Source: an uncultured Eubacteriales bacterium (lineage in GTDB: Bacteria > Bacillota > Clostridia > Peptostreptococcales > Anaerovoracaceae). Taken from it: DNA of 64,000 bases. Below, in pieces: positions 1-8,346 of this stretch. Location: the NCBI GenBank assembly GCA_902798745.1, contig CADBXM010000006.1, forward strand, positions 124,001 through 188,000, given 5' to 3'. The position numbers and the translations under genes are program-made. The notes under the pieces are model-generated. The model made no database searches, had not been told where the DNA came from, and worked only from the letters and a program-made list of their open reading frames with translations. Position 1 is the first letter of the stretch. Each line of letters opens with the position of its first letter.

Positions 1-583
1 TCATACCATAGCAAACGCTGTTATGAAATATATGAATGATACAGGGCAATCATTTAAGATAAGATTCGCAAATCGTATAGACATGGATACCAGCGGGATA
101 ATAATAGTAGCAAAAAACGCGAACGCTCAGAACGATCTTGCAAATCAGATGAGGCGCGGAAGTGTTGTAAAAAAATACTACGCTCTTGTTGAGGGCATCG
201 TAAAAGAAAACCATTTTTCCATCGATCTTCCTGTCGGTCGTCCTTCACATGAATCGATACGAAGAACTGTCATGGATGAAGGCAAAGAAGCCCTATCCGA
301 AGTTCAGGTCGTAGAATGTTTCGATTCTGCAGATCACGGTCCGCATACTCTTGTGGAAGTTACCCTTCATACAGGTCGCACACATCAGATCAGAGTCCAC
401 CTGTCGCATATCGGGCACCCTATCGCAGGTGATGTGCTTTACGAAGGAAAAACAGATATTATCTGTCATCAGGCTTTGCATGCGCATTATATAGAATTCG
501 ATCATCCTATGACAGGTGAACGCGTCTGTTTTGAAGCGCCTATCCACAAGGACATGTTGGACGCCATCGCTCAATTACGTTGA
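1..583 (+). CDS. RluA/RluD-family 23S rRNA pseudouridine synthase, 5'-truncated by window edge
   Basis: The reading frame is open to the left edge (residues HTIANAV precede the first in-window Met), so the start lies outside the window and the Met at position 23 is internal. The catalytic motif is visible as RIDMDTSGI, matching the family's R-L-D-x-x-T-S-G with the nucleophilic Asp. Other family blocks are KKYYALVEG, the HTGRTHQIRVHLSHIGHPIAGD signature near the middle and a short C-terminal tail. The family isomerises uridines in 23S rRNA (RluD-type) or in tRNA/rRNA (RluA-type); which target applies cannot be told from a fragment. This is one of only two plus-strand genes here and it is convergent with pheT, sharing the terminator at 601-640. 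Confidence 0.9.
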   Translation, partial: HTIANAVMKYMNDTGQSFKIRFANRIDMDTSGIIIVAKNANAQNDLANQMRRGSVVKKYYALVEGIVKENHFSIDLPVGRPSHESIRRTVMDEGKEALSEVQVVECFDSADHGPHTLVEVTLHTGRTHQIRVHLSHIGHPIAGDVLYEGKTDIICHQALHAHYIEFDHPMTGERVCFEAPIHKDMLDAIAQLR

Positions 584-600
584 TCCGATCGATCAATGTA

Positions 601-640
601 AAATGACGCAAACCATTAATACAGGTTTGCGTCATTTTTT
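601..640 (+). terminator. Intrinsic terminator, probably bidirectional
   Basis: A perfect 14-bp stem (601-614 with 624-637), a 9-nt loop and a run of six T (635-640) end the plus-strand pseudouridine synthase gene. The stem begins with AAA on its left, so minus-strand transcripts coming from pheT (stop at 670) meet the same hairpin followed by a short U-run. It is therefore probably shared by both convergent genes. Confidence 0.88.
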
Positions 641-669
641 ATGCTATTACAGTTTAGAGCCGCATTCGT

Positions 670-3090
670 CTATCTGAGCTGTGCTCCGCACTTCTTTTCA
701 AGAACCTTGATGATGCCGTTCATCTTCTTCTCTATCTGCTTCGATGTCATTGTTGAATCATCGTTACCGATTTTGAGACTTAACATGATCGACTTCTTGC
801 CGGCCGGGATCTGTTTACCACGATACTCTTCAACGAATCTGAGTTCTTTGACCATATACTTGATCGCTTCGTATATATCGCCCCATTTAACCGATTCATC
901 AACGAGAAGTGAGAGGTCTTGCTCAACAAGAGGATACTGAGGAAGATGCTTGAATTCGTTGGTCCTAGATGGATATGGCTCTATTGCTGCTGTATCGATC
1001 TCAAACGCAGCTGCGCTCATCATCTTGATGCCGGAATCTGATAGTGCGTGTACGGCAATCAGGCCTATGGAGCCGGCCACCTTTCCACCTGCCATGACAT
1101 TGAGCCATACCTTTTCATCAGCCCATGACGGTTTTTCTTTCTGCTTGAAGCTGAAGGATTCAAAATGGCAATATCTGCCCATTCCTTCAATTACGCCTTT
1201 GACCTTCAAGAACAGTTCTTTAGCATCCTTGCCGGCAAATACACCGGTAAGAAGATTCTTATGAACAGGCAGTACTTCATCTTCTGAAGAAGGTCTGTAT
1301 TCACCCTTTTCAAATACCTGAGCAGCCTCAAACATCGCGAATTCGTCGAAGTATCTGCTGTTCTTGTCAATGGACTCGAGCATTCCCGGAATAAGCGATG
1401 ATCTTAAAATTCCGAGTTCAGGTGCCGGTGGAGTCGCAAGTCTAACAGACTTTTCGGTATCTATTCCTGCCGCGTTGATAAACTTCTCATCGATCCACGG
1501 ATAAGTGAAAATCTCGTTCATTCCGCATCTGAATGCCAGATACTCTCTCAGGTTTCTGGCCAGATCTTTATCGACCTGGTGTACAGCTGAATCAAAGCTT
1601 ACCGGAAGCGGCTGCTTCTTGAAGTATTCATAACCGATCAGTCTGGCAATATCTCCGAGGATATCGTCGTGTATGGAAACATCACCGGTCGATCTCCAAG
1701 TTGGTACTATGCAGTGGTACTTTTCTCCATCAAAGCTAACTTCATAGCCAAGCCTTTTCAGTATGTCCTCGATCTCTTCCTTAGGCAGAACTTCTCCGAG
1801 CCTTTTGTCGAGGAAGTCCTGTGTGATATCTATAACAGCGTTTTCCGTCTTGACCGGATAATTATCTGTAAATGCTGAGAATACGCAGTCAGGATATATC
1901 TCTTTAAAGAGTGAAAGCGCCATCGAAACACCGAGGTCTGCCCTCTGAGTATCTATACCCTTCTCGTATCTGAGAGCTGCATCTGTCTTTTCATTGAAGT
2001 AAGCGGTTGTTCGTCTGATCCCAGGCGCTGTGAATACTGCACACTCAAGAATGACTGAATCGGTACTGTCGAGCACGGAATCGTCTTTGCCGCCCTTGAT
2101 TCCTGCCAGATTGAGAGGTTTCTTAGCATCACAAATGACAAGATGATCATGAGTAAGTTCGAGATCCTTTTCGTCGAGCAAAAGAAGTTTTTCTCCTTCG
2201 TCTGCAAGCCTCACAACGATCTCATCACCTTCTACATGAGTACTGTCGTAAGCATGCTGAGGCTGTCCAACTGCGAGAAGCACGAAGTTTGTGATATCAA
2301 CAAGAGCGTTGATAGGCCTCATGCCTGCGTTAGTGATGAGGATCTTCATCCATGCGGGCGATTCTTTGACATGAACATTGTCTATCTTTGTAGCCGTAAA
2401 TCTGTTGCATCTTTCAGGCTCTTTGATGGTTACAGGGTATTCAGGAAGTCCCTTAGGAAGCTCTGTACTGAGTTCTTTGAAAGGCACCTTATAAATTGCA
2501 GCAAGTTCTCTTGCGACACCATAATGTCCCCAGAGATCAGGCCTGTTTGAAAGTGATTTGTTGTCGACCTCAAGAATAACGTCATCAAGACCCATTACTT
2601 CAGCAACGGACTGACCTACTTCACACTCTATTCCGAGCTCTGTAAAGTCAACTATTTCCCTTTCGTCATTGGTTACAATAAAATCGCCTAGGTAAACTTC
2701 AAGCGGAGAGCATATCATTCCATAGGATTTTTCCCCTCTTAGTTTACTTTCCTTAATCAGGACAGGCTCACCCTCTCCGTGCCATACAACTTCAGCACCA
2801 GGCTTGGAAACACAGACTTTATGTCCTGCAGTAAGATTGCTTCCTCCGCATACTATCTGTTTCAGTTCTTCTTCGCCTACATCTGTGATGCATATTCGGA
2901 GCGCATCGGCATTTGGATGTGGCCTTACTTCTTTGATTTCTCCGACAACTATGTCGTGGAACTTGTCCGCAGTCTTTGTTACGGATTCGACCTCTACAGT
3001 TCTCATTGTAAGGTCATACGCTATCTGATCGTATGTAAGATCAGCCGGCAGATCTACATATCTGCTTATGAATTTCATGGAAATGTTCAT
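670..3090 (-). CDS. pheT: Phenylalanyl-tRNA synthetase beta subunit
   Basis: This is the beta chain of the (alpha-beta)2 class II synthetase that charges tRNA-Phe. At 806 aa it has the usual bacterial length. Domain order is the expected one: an N-terminal tRNA-binding/EMAP-like domain (about residues 40-155, with VVGEIKEVRPHPNAD and later HKVCVSKPG), the B3/B4 editing region (about 210-380), the B5 region (about 400-480), the catalytic-like core and a C-terminal ferredoxin-fold anticodon-binding domain starting at PQYPLVEQDLSLLVDE. The start is supported by AAAGGAGG eight or so bases upstream. The gene lies 15 nt after pheS in the same operon and is followed by the hairpin at 601-637. Confidence 0.97.
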   Translation of the reverse strand: MNISMKFISRYVDLPADLTYDQIAYDLTMRTVEVESVTKTADKFHDIVVGEIKEVRPHPNADALRICITDVGEEELKQIVCGGSNLTAGHKVCVSKPGAEVVWHGEGEPVLIKESKLRGEKSYGMICSPLEVYLGDFIVTNDEREIVDFTELGIECEVGQSVAEVMGLDDVILEVDNKSLSNRPDLWGHYGVARELAAIYKVPFKELSTELPKGLPEYPVTIKEPERCNRFTATKIDNVHVKESPAWMKILITNAGMRPINALVDITNFVLLAVGQPQHAYDSTHVEGDEIVVRLADEGEKLLLLDEKDLELTHDHLVICDAKKPLNLAGIKGGKDDSVLDSTDSVILECAVFTAPGIRRTTAYFNEKTDAALRYEKGIDTQRADLGVSMALSLFKEIYPDCVFSAFTDNYPVKTENAVIDITQDFLDKRLGEVLPKEEIEDILKRLGYEVSFDGEKYHCIVPTWRSTGDVSIHDDILGDIARLIGYEYFKKQPLPVSFDSAVHQVDKDLARNLREYLAFRCGMNEIFTYPWIDEKFINAAGIDTEKSVRLATPPAPELGILRSSLIPGMLESIDKNSRYFDEFAMFEAAQVFEKGEYRPSSEDEVLPVHKNLLTGVFAGKDAKELFLKVKGVIEGMGRYCHFESFSFKQKEKPSWADEKVWLNVMAGGKVAGSIGLIAVHALSDSGIKMMSAAAFEIDTAAIEPYPSRTNEFKHLPQYPLVEQDLSLLVDESVKWGDIYEAIKYMVKELRFVEEYRGKQIPAGKKSIMLSLKIGNDDSTMTSKQIEKKMNGIIKVLEKKCGAQLR

Positions 3091-3105
3091 TGTATGCCTC
3101 CTTTC

Positions 3106-4143
3106 TTACTTGAACTGCTTGAGGAATCTCAGATCAGCGCTATGGAAGAGTCTTACGTCATCGACTCCGTAACGCATCATTACCAGCCTGTCCAGACCGA
3201 TGTTTGTATAGAAGCCTGTCCAAACATCAGGGTCAAGATTTGCTGCCCTGAGTACATTAGGATGTATAACTCCTCCCGGCATTACTTCTATCCAACCTGC
3301 ATGGTTACATGCCTTGCATCCTTTTCCGCCACAGATGAGACATTCCATATCGATCTCGTATCCGGGCTCTGTGAACGGGAAGAAGCCCTCCCTCATACGT
3401 ACATTTACTTTTCGCCCGAACACCTTCTCCAAAATCGCTTCGATCATTACGCGACCGGAACTGAAGGAGATGTCTTTATCAACGATCAGAGCTTCATACT
3501 GGAAGAATGCTCTCTCGTGCCTGGCATCGGTGGTCTCATTTCTATAAACTCTGCCTGGATAAACAAATCTTGCAGGAGCTCCGTGTTCCAGCAGATATCT
3601 AACCGAACCGCCTGTAAGATGTGGGCGAAGGCATAGCCTTTCACTTCCCCTCTTATCCTCTGTACCTTCGAGCCAATAAGTGTCCATCGAGGCTCTGGCC
3701 GGGTGGTCTGCTGCGAAATTGAGGTTGTCGAACGCGTATTTCTCGCTCGAAATATCGTCTTCACTGTATATCTCAAAACCAAGGGATCTAAACGCATCAT
3801 TGAGGTCGTAGCACATCTGTGTTATAGGATGCAAAGCACCTCCACCTACTTCGATTCCAGGCAATGTGAGGTCGATTTCCCCTTCCACAGCTGATGCATT
3901 AGCAACAAGTTCACTCTGTCTTGCCTGTATCTTCTCAGCAAACAGATTCTTGACCTCATTGGCTTTCATTCCGACAGATTTACGCATGTCGGGATCGATG
4001 CTTCCGAGACTTTTCAGGACTTCCTGCAGTTCACTTTTTTTTCCTGTCAGCTCTTTGCGGATGACTTCAAGTGCGTCCATGTCTGCTGTTTCGGCGATGC
4101 GGGCAAATCCTTCTTCACGGATCTTATCCAGCTTATCAAGCAT
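3106..4143 (-). CDS. pheS: Phenylalanyl-tRNA synthetase alpha subunit
   Basis: Catalytic alpha chain, 345 aa, the usual length. It has an N-terminal coiled-coil arm (about 1-85, with LTGKKSELQEVLKSLGSIDP), class II motif 2 around ERAFFQYEALIVDKDISF, and a C-terminal core with GGKGCKACNHAGWIEV and GGVIHPNVL. Motif 3 reads TNIGLDRL where the family usually has FGMGVER, so the first Gly is Asn and Glu is Asp; the Arg is kept, so activity is still likely. The start has AAGGAGGA at good spacing. It follows buk by 57 nt. No T-box leader fits in that gap, so pheST is either read from upstream or driven by a promoter inside buk. Confidence 0.96.
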   Translation of the reverse strand: MLDKLDKIREEGFARIAETADMDALEVIRKELTGKKSELQEVLKSLGSIDPDMRKSVGMKANEVKNLFAEKIQARQSELVANASAVEGEIDLTLPGIEVGGGALHPITQMCYDLNDAFRSLGFEIYSEDDISSEKYAFDNLNFAADHPARASMDTYWLEGTEDKRGSERLCLRPHLTGGSVRYLLEHGAPARFVYPGRVYRNETTDARHERAFFQYEALIVDKDISFSSGRVMIEAILEKVFGRKVNVRMREGFFPFTEPGYEIDMECLICGGKGCKACNHAGWIEVMPGGVIHPNVLRAANLDPDVWTGFYTNIGLDRLVMMRYGVDDVRLFHSADLRFLKQFK

Positions 4144-4200
4144 TGTTGGTTCCTCCTTGGTTTATTTTTTGCTGTATTTTATCATTCAGTTTTTTTACGT

Positions 4201-5274
4201 TCAATATTTTGCGGGTTCTTCTTTGCCTCTTAATACACGCAGAGCTCCGGCAGCCATGGCCTCTTGCTCAACTTCGTTCTCATAAATAAATACCGGGGCG
4301 ATCCACTCTGTATGCTCTCTTATATATTCCATCAGGCTCCTAAATCTGGTGTAACGCCCTGTAAGCAGAATTCCGTCTACTTTACCTTTGAGTACAACAG
4401 CCATGGAGCCAATATACTTCACGATGTTATATCCAAGAGCTTCCCAAACTAGAGATGCTTCCTTGTCACCTTCCTTGACTCTCCTGTAGATCTCATCAGC
4501 GTCAGATGTGCCAAAATGTGAGACAAAGCCTCCAGTGCCTGTACAGAGACGTCTCATCTCCTTTACTGTATGGTCTTCAAAATAATCAAGCAGTTCCATC
4601 AAGGGAATGGATCCCGTCCTGGTTGCAGTAAATGGGCCTTCTCCGCCTGCGCCCTGGTTACAGTCTATCTGCCTGCCGTTCTCATGAGCAGCGATAGTTA
4701 TGCCACCATCTATGTGAGCTACTATAAGTCTGCATGAATCATGATCCATACCGTGTAGTTTGCAGTGCTTCATGGCCGTACCTCTGAGATTCAGAGCGTG
4801 TGACTCAGTTCTTCTTTCGAGGCCTTTAACTCCGGTGACCCTTGCAACGTCAGTATACTCATCCATGCAAGTCGGATCGACCATAAATACTCTTCCGCCA
4901 TAACGTTGTTGCATTGCGTAAGCGAGTTGAACACCCAGAATCGAAGGATGGATAGTTCTTGCGACGTTGTTTCTTATATCCCTAAGCAGTTCCTCGTTGA
5001 CTTCATATGTTCCGTGGGGAACAGGCTTGCATCCTCCCCCTCTTCCAACAAAAGCATCAATATTATCTAGTTCGATATCGTTATCTTCTACAAAATCAGC
5101 GATGACACCCATTCTGTAATCAAACTGGTCATTTACATCCGGAAATGAGTTTAAGACGGATGCGTCATGACTGACAGAGGTCTCAAGAAGCTTTGTATCG
5201 TCTTCGAAAAGAGCAAGCTTTGTAGAAGTTGACCCAGGATTGATAGTAAAAATGCGAAACTTGTTATTCTTCAT
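4201..5274 (-). CDS. buk: Butyrate kinase
   Basis: An acetokinase/ASKHA-fold kinase that converts butyryl phosphate and ADP to butyrate and ATP, the last step of the Ptb-Buk route of butyrate fermentation. Length 357 aa fits the family. Visible signatures are the N-terminal phosphate loop INPGSTSTKLAL, VGRGGGCKPVPHGTY, ESHALNLRG, the HIDGGITIAAHENG strand and GEGPFTATRTGSIP, and the C-terminal GILLTGRYTRF block. No phosphotransbutyrylase (ptb) lies beside it, which is the usual partner. The start has AGGGGA upstream. A terminator-like hairpin sits 28 nt before the start codon. Branched-chain or other acyl-phosphate kinase activity is possible within this family. Confidence 0.9.
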   Translation of the reverse strand: MKNNKFRIFTINPGSTSTKLALFEDDTKLLETSVSHDASVLNSFPDVNDQFDYRMGVIADFVEDNDIELDNIDAFVGRGGGCKPVPHGTYEVNEELLRDIRNNVARTIHPSILGVQLAYAMQQRYGGRVFMVDPTCMDEYTDVARVTGVKGLERRTESHALNLRGTAMKHCKLHGMDHDSCRLIVAHIDGGITIAAHENGRQIDCNQGAGGEGPFTATRTGSIPLMELLDYFEDHTVKEMRRLCTGTGGFVSHFGTSDADEIYRRVKEGDKEASLVWEALGYNIVKYIGSMAVVLKGKVDGILLTGRYTRFRSLMEYIREHTEWIAPVFIYENEVEQEAMAAGALRVLRGKEEPAKY

Positions 5275-5290
5275 ATAAGTGTCTATCCCC

Positions 5291-5324
5291 TAAAAGAAAA
5301 AGGCTTCTCCGATGCAGAGAAGCC
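5291..5324 (-). terminator. Intrinsic terminator between the pyrophosphatase-like gene and buk
   Basis: An 8-bp GC-rich stem (5302-5309 with 5317-5324) and 7-nt loop are followed on the minus strand by TTTTTCTTTTA. It lies only 28 nt before the buk start codon, which leaves little room for a separate buk promoter after it; partial read-through or attenuation is possible. Confidence 0.8.
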
Positions 5325-5363
5325 GCTTTGTTTTATTAACGTCGACTGCTCTGCGATACTGTA

Positions 5364-7163
5364 TTAAAAGACTCCGCCGAAGTTCATAAAGAACGGCGCA
5401 AACACGAGTGTAAAAGCTACCATTATTTTTAGCACGGTGCCGATGGTTTCTGTTGCCATCCTGTCAAAATACTTACCGGAATTATTGAAAGTGAAAAGCA
5501 CACACATTCCTGTAATAGTGCAGGCGCACGCAAAAGCTATCAACCCGTTGATCCTGCCAAAGAATCCGGCTGCAAAAGGAGCAAGGATAGAAAGCAGATA
5601 AAGAGGTATCAGTCCTCTCAAGAAAGTGATGTTCTTTTCATCATTGTAAATATCGTCAAGCTTGTCCCTTAACACTTCGCTAGTCTGTCTGATAGATCTG
5701 ATTATGAGACCTCCTGCAATAAATACCGAAACAGCTCCGAGCATCATGCCAAAGAATGCGGATGTCGTGAGGAGATTTGCTGATTCACTGCTGCCCACGA
5801 TCGATAGAGCGCAGTACATGGCGACTAGTGTCACTGCGGTAGATACTGCGGAGTATGTTTTTCCTATTACATCAGTCCTTACAGATGCAGTAAGAAGTAC
5901 ATCCGCAGGAGTAGGACCTTCTTCATCGGTCTCATTAACGGATACGATTTCAGAAGCGCTTGCTGTATTGATTGAAAAGCCTCTTACAGCAGAATTTACA
6001 GCAGCCATTGAGTTGATGCCTACAGCAGCCATTGCCATACCATAGAAATTGGCAAAATAATACGAAATGATCAAAGCCACACTTGTAAATGCTACAGGGA
6101 ATATAACCGACATCATTCCAATTGATAAACTGTATATCATAGATTGACTTGCTCCGACGGTTCTTGCGCTAGGCACATGTTTTTTGAAGGATATTCCGTC
6201 TGAAGAAAAAGTCTTAGATAACTCAGCAGATGCCAGTAAAGCAGCCATTCCTGCTGCAACACATATACCGTAAACATATGATTCAAGTACAGATTTGCTG
6301 AATAATATCGCTGCAACTGCAATAACAGCAGCAGCTACGATATTTCCGGCAGTAATCCCTGCTGCAGGATTTTTGACAACATGACCCCTGTATGTAAATA
6401 CACCAATAACAGAAGCAACAATACCGATTGCAAATACGATAAGCGGATACTTTGCAGCAGATGCCATGGTGAATGTCGATGTAACGCCGGATGTATCTAC
6501 GGCAACGCCTGCAAGAAGTGCAGCAGCGCATACAGAGAGGACATATGTCTCAACGAAGTCAGCACCCGAGCCTATGAAACTTCCTGTGTAATCAGTATAG
6601 TCATCGCTCTTTACTGAAAGAGCATATGCACCTGAATAAGCAGTTCCTGAAAGGCCGATGCAAAGTGATGTCACAGAAGCTCCAAGTCCGAAGCTTGCAA
6701 TAAGATTGATTATTTCTTTTGTGCTGAACAGTAAGAATATAAGGCCTAATCCAATAAGCGCCAATGAGGAAATACTGAGACCCATAACAGAACCGGATCT
6801 GTAAGCAGTCCTTAAAGAACCTCTGATATCTCCTTCAGAAGCAAGTGATGAAGGAGCAATGCTGCCTGTCACTACGGTCCTGGATCCTAAGCCTACGGAA
6901 ACAAGACAAAGGATCGCTCCACATAAAAAGACAGCGGCATTCAAAAATGCGACGCCCATGCCTATAGCCGCTCCGACTACAAGGAGCATCAGCGCCAGAG
7001 GTAGAAATTGTATAGACCAGAATTCGGAATTTCTGCTGCGTACCGTTGCATAATTGTCAGCTGAATTTTCATTCCTGATGATGCTTTTTCTAAGCCAGGA
7101 CTCAAGCGATATAGCAACGAGCAGGCCAAACAGCGCGCAAGCGACCGTTAAATATTTAAGCAT
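5364..7163 (-). CDS. Membrane-bound pyrophosphatase (H_PPase) homologue lacking the catalytic motifs
   Basis: A 599-aa polytopic membrane protein with about 14-16 hydrophobic segments whose scaffold matches ion-pumping pyrophosphatases: SLRTAYRSGSVMGLS (116-130), ASFGLGASVTSL (156-167), GSGADFVETYVLS (198-210), ISYYFANFYGMAMAAVGINS (366-385), IGKTYSAVST (433-442) and KIMVAFTLVFAPFF (579-592). The pyrophosphate/Mg-binding motifs are lost. The segment corresponding to DVGADLVGKVE is absent. DNVGDNVGD is replaced by DDYTDYTGS (187-195). DAYGPIADNAGG is replaced by VRGFSINTASAS (393-404). The C-terminal GDTVGDPFKDT block is missing. It is also shorter than the usual 650-720 aa. It starts 2 nt after the secG stop with no clear ribosome binding site, so it is probably translated by coupling to secG. 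Membrane location is clear; hydrolysis or pumping is unlikely and the function is unknown. Confidence 0.85.
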   Translation of the reverse strand: MLKYLTVACALFGLLVAISLESWLRKSIIRNENSADNYATVRSRNSEFWSIQFLPLALMLLVVGAAIGMGVAFLNAAVFLCGAILCLVSVGLGSRTVVTGSIAPSSLASEGDIRGSLRTAYRSGSVMGLSISSLALIGLGLIFLLFSTKEIINLIASFGLGASVTSLCIGLSGTAYSGAYALSVKSDDYTDYTGSFIGSGADFVETYVLSVCAAALLAGVAVDTSGVTSTFTMASAAKYPLIVFAIGIVASVIGVFTYRGHVVKNPAAGITAGNIVAAAVIAVAAILFSKSVLESYVYGICVAAGMAALLASAELSKTFSSDGISFKKHVPSARTVGASQSMIYSLSIGMMSVIFPVAFTSVALIISYYFANFYGMAMAAVGINSMAAVNSAVRGFSINTASASEIVSVNETDEEGPTPADVLLTASVRTDVIGKTYSAVSTAVTLVAMYCALSIVGSSESANLLTTSAFFGMMLGAVSVFIAGGLIIRSIRQTSEVLRDKLDDIYNDEKNITFLRGLIPLYLLSILAPFAAGFFGRINGLIAFACACTITGMCVLFTFNNSGKYFDRMATETIGTVLKIMVAFTLVFAPFFMNFGGVF

Positions 7164-7165
7164 GA

Positions 7166-7399
7166 TCAGTTAAAAATAGCAACGATAGCCAATGAAACTA
7201 TGATATAAACGATAGAGCAGATCGTAGTGATCCTGGAAAGGATCATGTCATATCCCCTGCTTTTCTTCTTGCCAAAGAGTTGTTCCGCTCCACCTGCAAT
7301 AGAACCGGAAAGACCATCGCTTTTACTCTCCTGAAGCAGGATGCTGATTATAAGCACGATACTGGATATGAGAAGCACTATCATTAAGGCTGTATGCAT
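7166..7399 (-). CDS. secG: Preprotein translocase subunit SecG
   Basis: Small integral membrane subunit of the SecYEG channel, 77 aa. It has two transmembrane helices (about 4-22 and 52-74) joined by a loop carrying the family block LLQESKSDGLSGSIAGGAEQLFGKKKSRG. A GGAGGA site precedes the ATG. Its place after gap-pgk-tpiA is common in Firmicutes, although pgm and eno are absent here. A long perfect hairpin (7429-7471) lies 30 nt before the start, and the pyrophosphatase-like gene follows after 2 nt. Confidence 0.93.
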   Translation of the reverse strand: MHTALMIVLLISSIVLIISILLQESKSDGLSGSIAGGAEQLFGKKKSRGYDMILSRITTICSIVYIIVSLAIVAIFN

Positions 7400-7428
7400 T
7401 TCATTCCTCCATAATAATTAATTTAGAT

Positions 7429-7471
7429 AAAGCGTTCGAAACGGTATCATAGCCGTGATTTCGAACGCTTT
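7429..7471 (-). terminator. Long intercistronic hairpin between tpiA and secG
   Basis: A 13-bp perfect stem (7429-7441 with 7459-7471) with a small additional CGG/CCG stem in the loop. Neither strand has a good T-tract after it (minus strand ATCTAAATTAATT), so it is a weak terminator at best and may instead be an mRNA processing or stabilising structure separating glycolytic mRNA from secG. Confidence 0.6.
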
Positions 7472-7535
7472 AATATAACACTTATCAAGACATAGTGTCA
7501 ATCAAACAAAGTATGCTTTTTCCAAAGAAAAGAAT

Positions 7536-8297
7536 TTATTCGATCCCTGCAGCCGCCTCTGCGATAGCTGCAAAATCATCGACTTTAAGACTTGCACCAC
7601 CGATAAGACCACCATTGATATCTTTCTTCTCAAGAAGTTCTTTGGCGTTACCCGGTTTCATCGATCCACCATACTGAATGATGAAAGCATCGCCGGTCTC
7701 GTTATCATAAATGCCTGAAAGCACTCCCCTAATGAATGCGCACATCTCTTCAGCCTGGTCTGGAGTAGCGGTCTTTCCTGTGCCAATAGCCCAGATAGGT
7801 TCATATGCGATCACTATTTTCGCGGCGTCAGCAATTCCTATACCATCGAAATCAGCGATCACCTGACCGGCAACAAACGTCTGCTCTGTGCCCTGCTCTC
7901 TGATTTCAAGCGATTCTCCAACGCAGAGTATTGGCGTGATACCAGCCTGAATGAGAGCTTTAAGTTTTTTGTTGACCGAAACATCTGTTTCGTTGAAGTA
8001 CTCTCTTCTCTCTGAGTGACCGATCACACAGTAATCGATACCGATCTCTTTGAGCATAGGGACTGATACTTCTCCAGTGAACGCGCCACTTTCTTCGAAG
8101 TGACAGTTCTGGGCTCCTATACCGATGCCTGTACCTTCAAGCGCTTTTTTTACAGTCCTGAGGTCTGTGAAAGGAACGCATACGCAAACCTGTTCAGGTT
8201 TTGAAAGGCCTTTCGCTTTAAGAGCTGCGATGAACTCTTCTGCCTCGGACTCTGTCTTGTTCATTTTCCAGTTTCCAGCAATAAGGAATTTTTTCAT
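7536..8297 (-). CDS. tpiA: Triosephosphate isomerase
   Basis: Interconverts dihydroxyacetone phosphate and glyceraldehyde 3-phosphate in glycolysis. It is a 253-aa single TIM barrel of standard length. The N-terminal AGNWKMNK carries the catalytic Lys. The electrophilic His lies in VIGHSERR, the catalytic Glu in VIAYEPIWAIGTGKTATP, and the C-terminal phosphate loop is YGGSMKPGNAKELL followed by GGLIGGASLK. It follows pgk by 49 nt in the gap-pgk-tpiA operon. The ribosome binding site is weak (GAAGG about 11 nt upstream). Confidence 0.97.
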   Translation of the reverse strand: MKKFLIAGNWKMNKTESEAEEFIAALKAKGLSKPEQVCVCVPFTDLRTVKKALEGTGIGIGAQNCHFEESGAFTGEVSVPMLKEIGIDYCVIGHSERREYFNETDVSVNKKLKALIQAGITPILCVGESLEIREQGTEQTFVAGQVIADFDGIGIADAAKIVIAYEPIWAIGTGKTATPDQAEEMCAFIRGVLSGIYDNETGDAFIIQYGGSMKPGNAKELLEKKDINGGLIGGASLKVDDFAAIAEAAAGIE

Positions 8298-8346
8298 AGA
8301 TACTAATACCTTCTCTTTCCTGTGATCACTTTTTGCGAGTGATCGC

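Noticed and set aside
2779..3636. 285-aa plus-strand open frame spanning pheT and pheS
   Set aside because: Antisense to two well-supported genes, with a translation lacking any recognisable domain.
4144..4200. T-box leader upstream of pheS
   Set aside because: The 57-nt gap is far too short and lacks the conserved antiterminator block.
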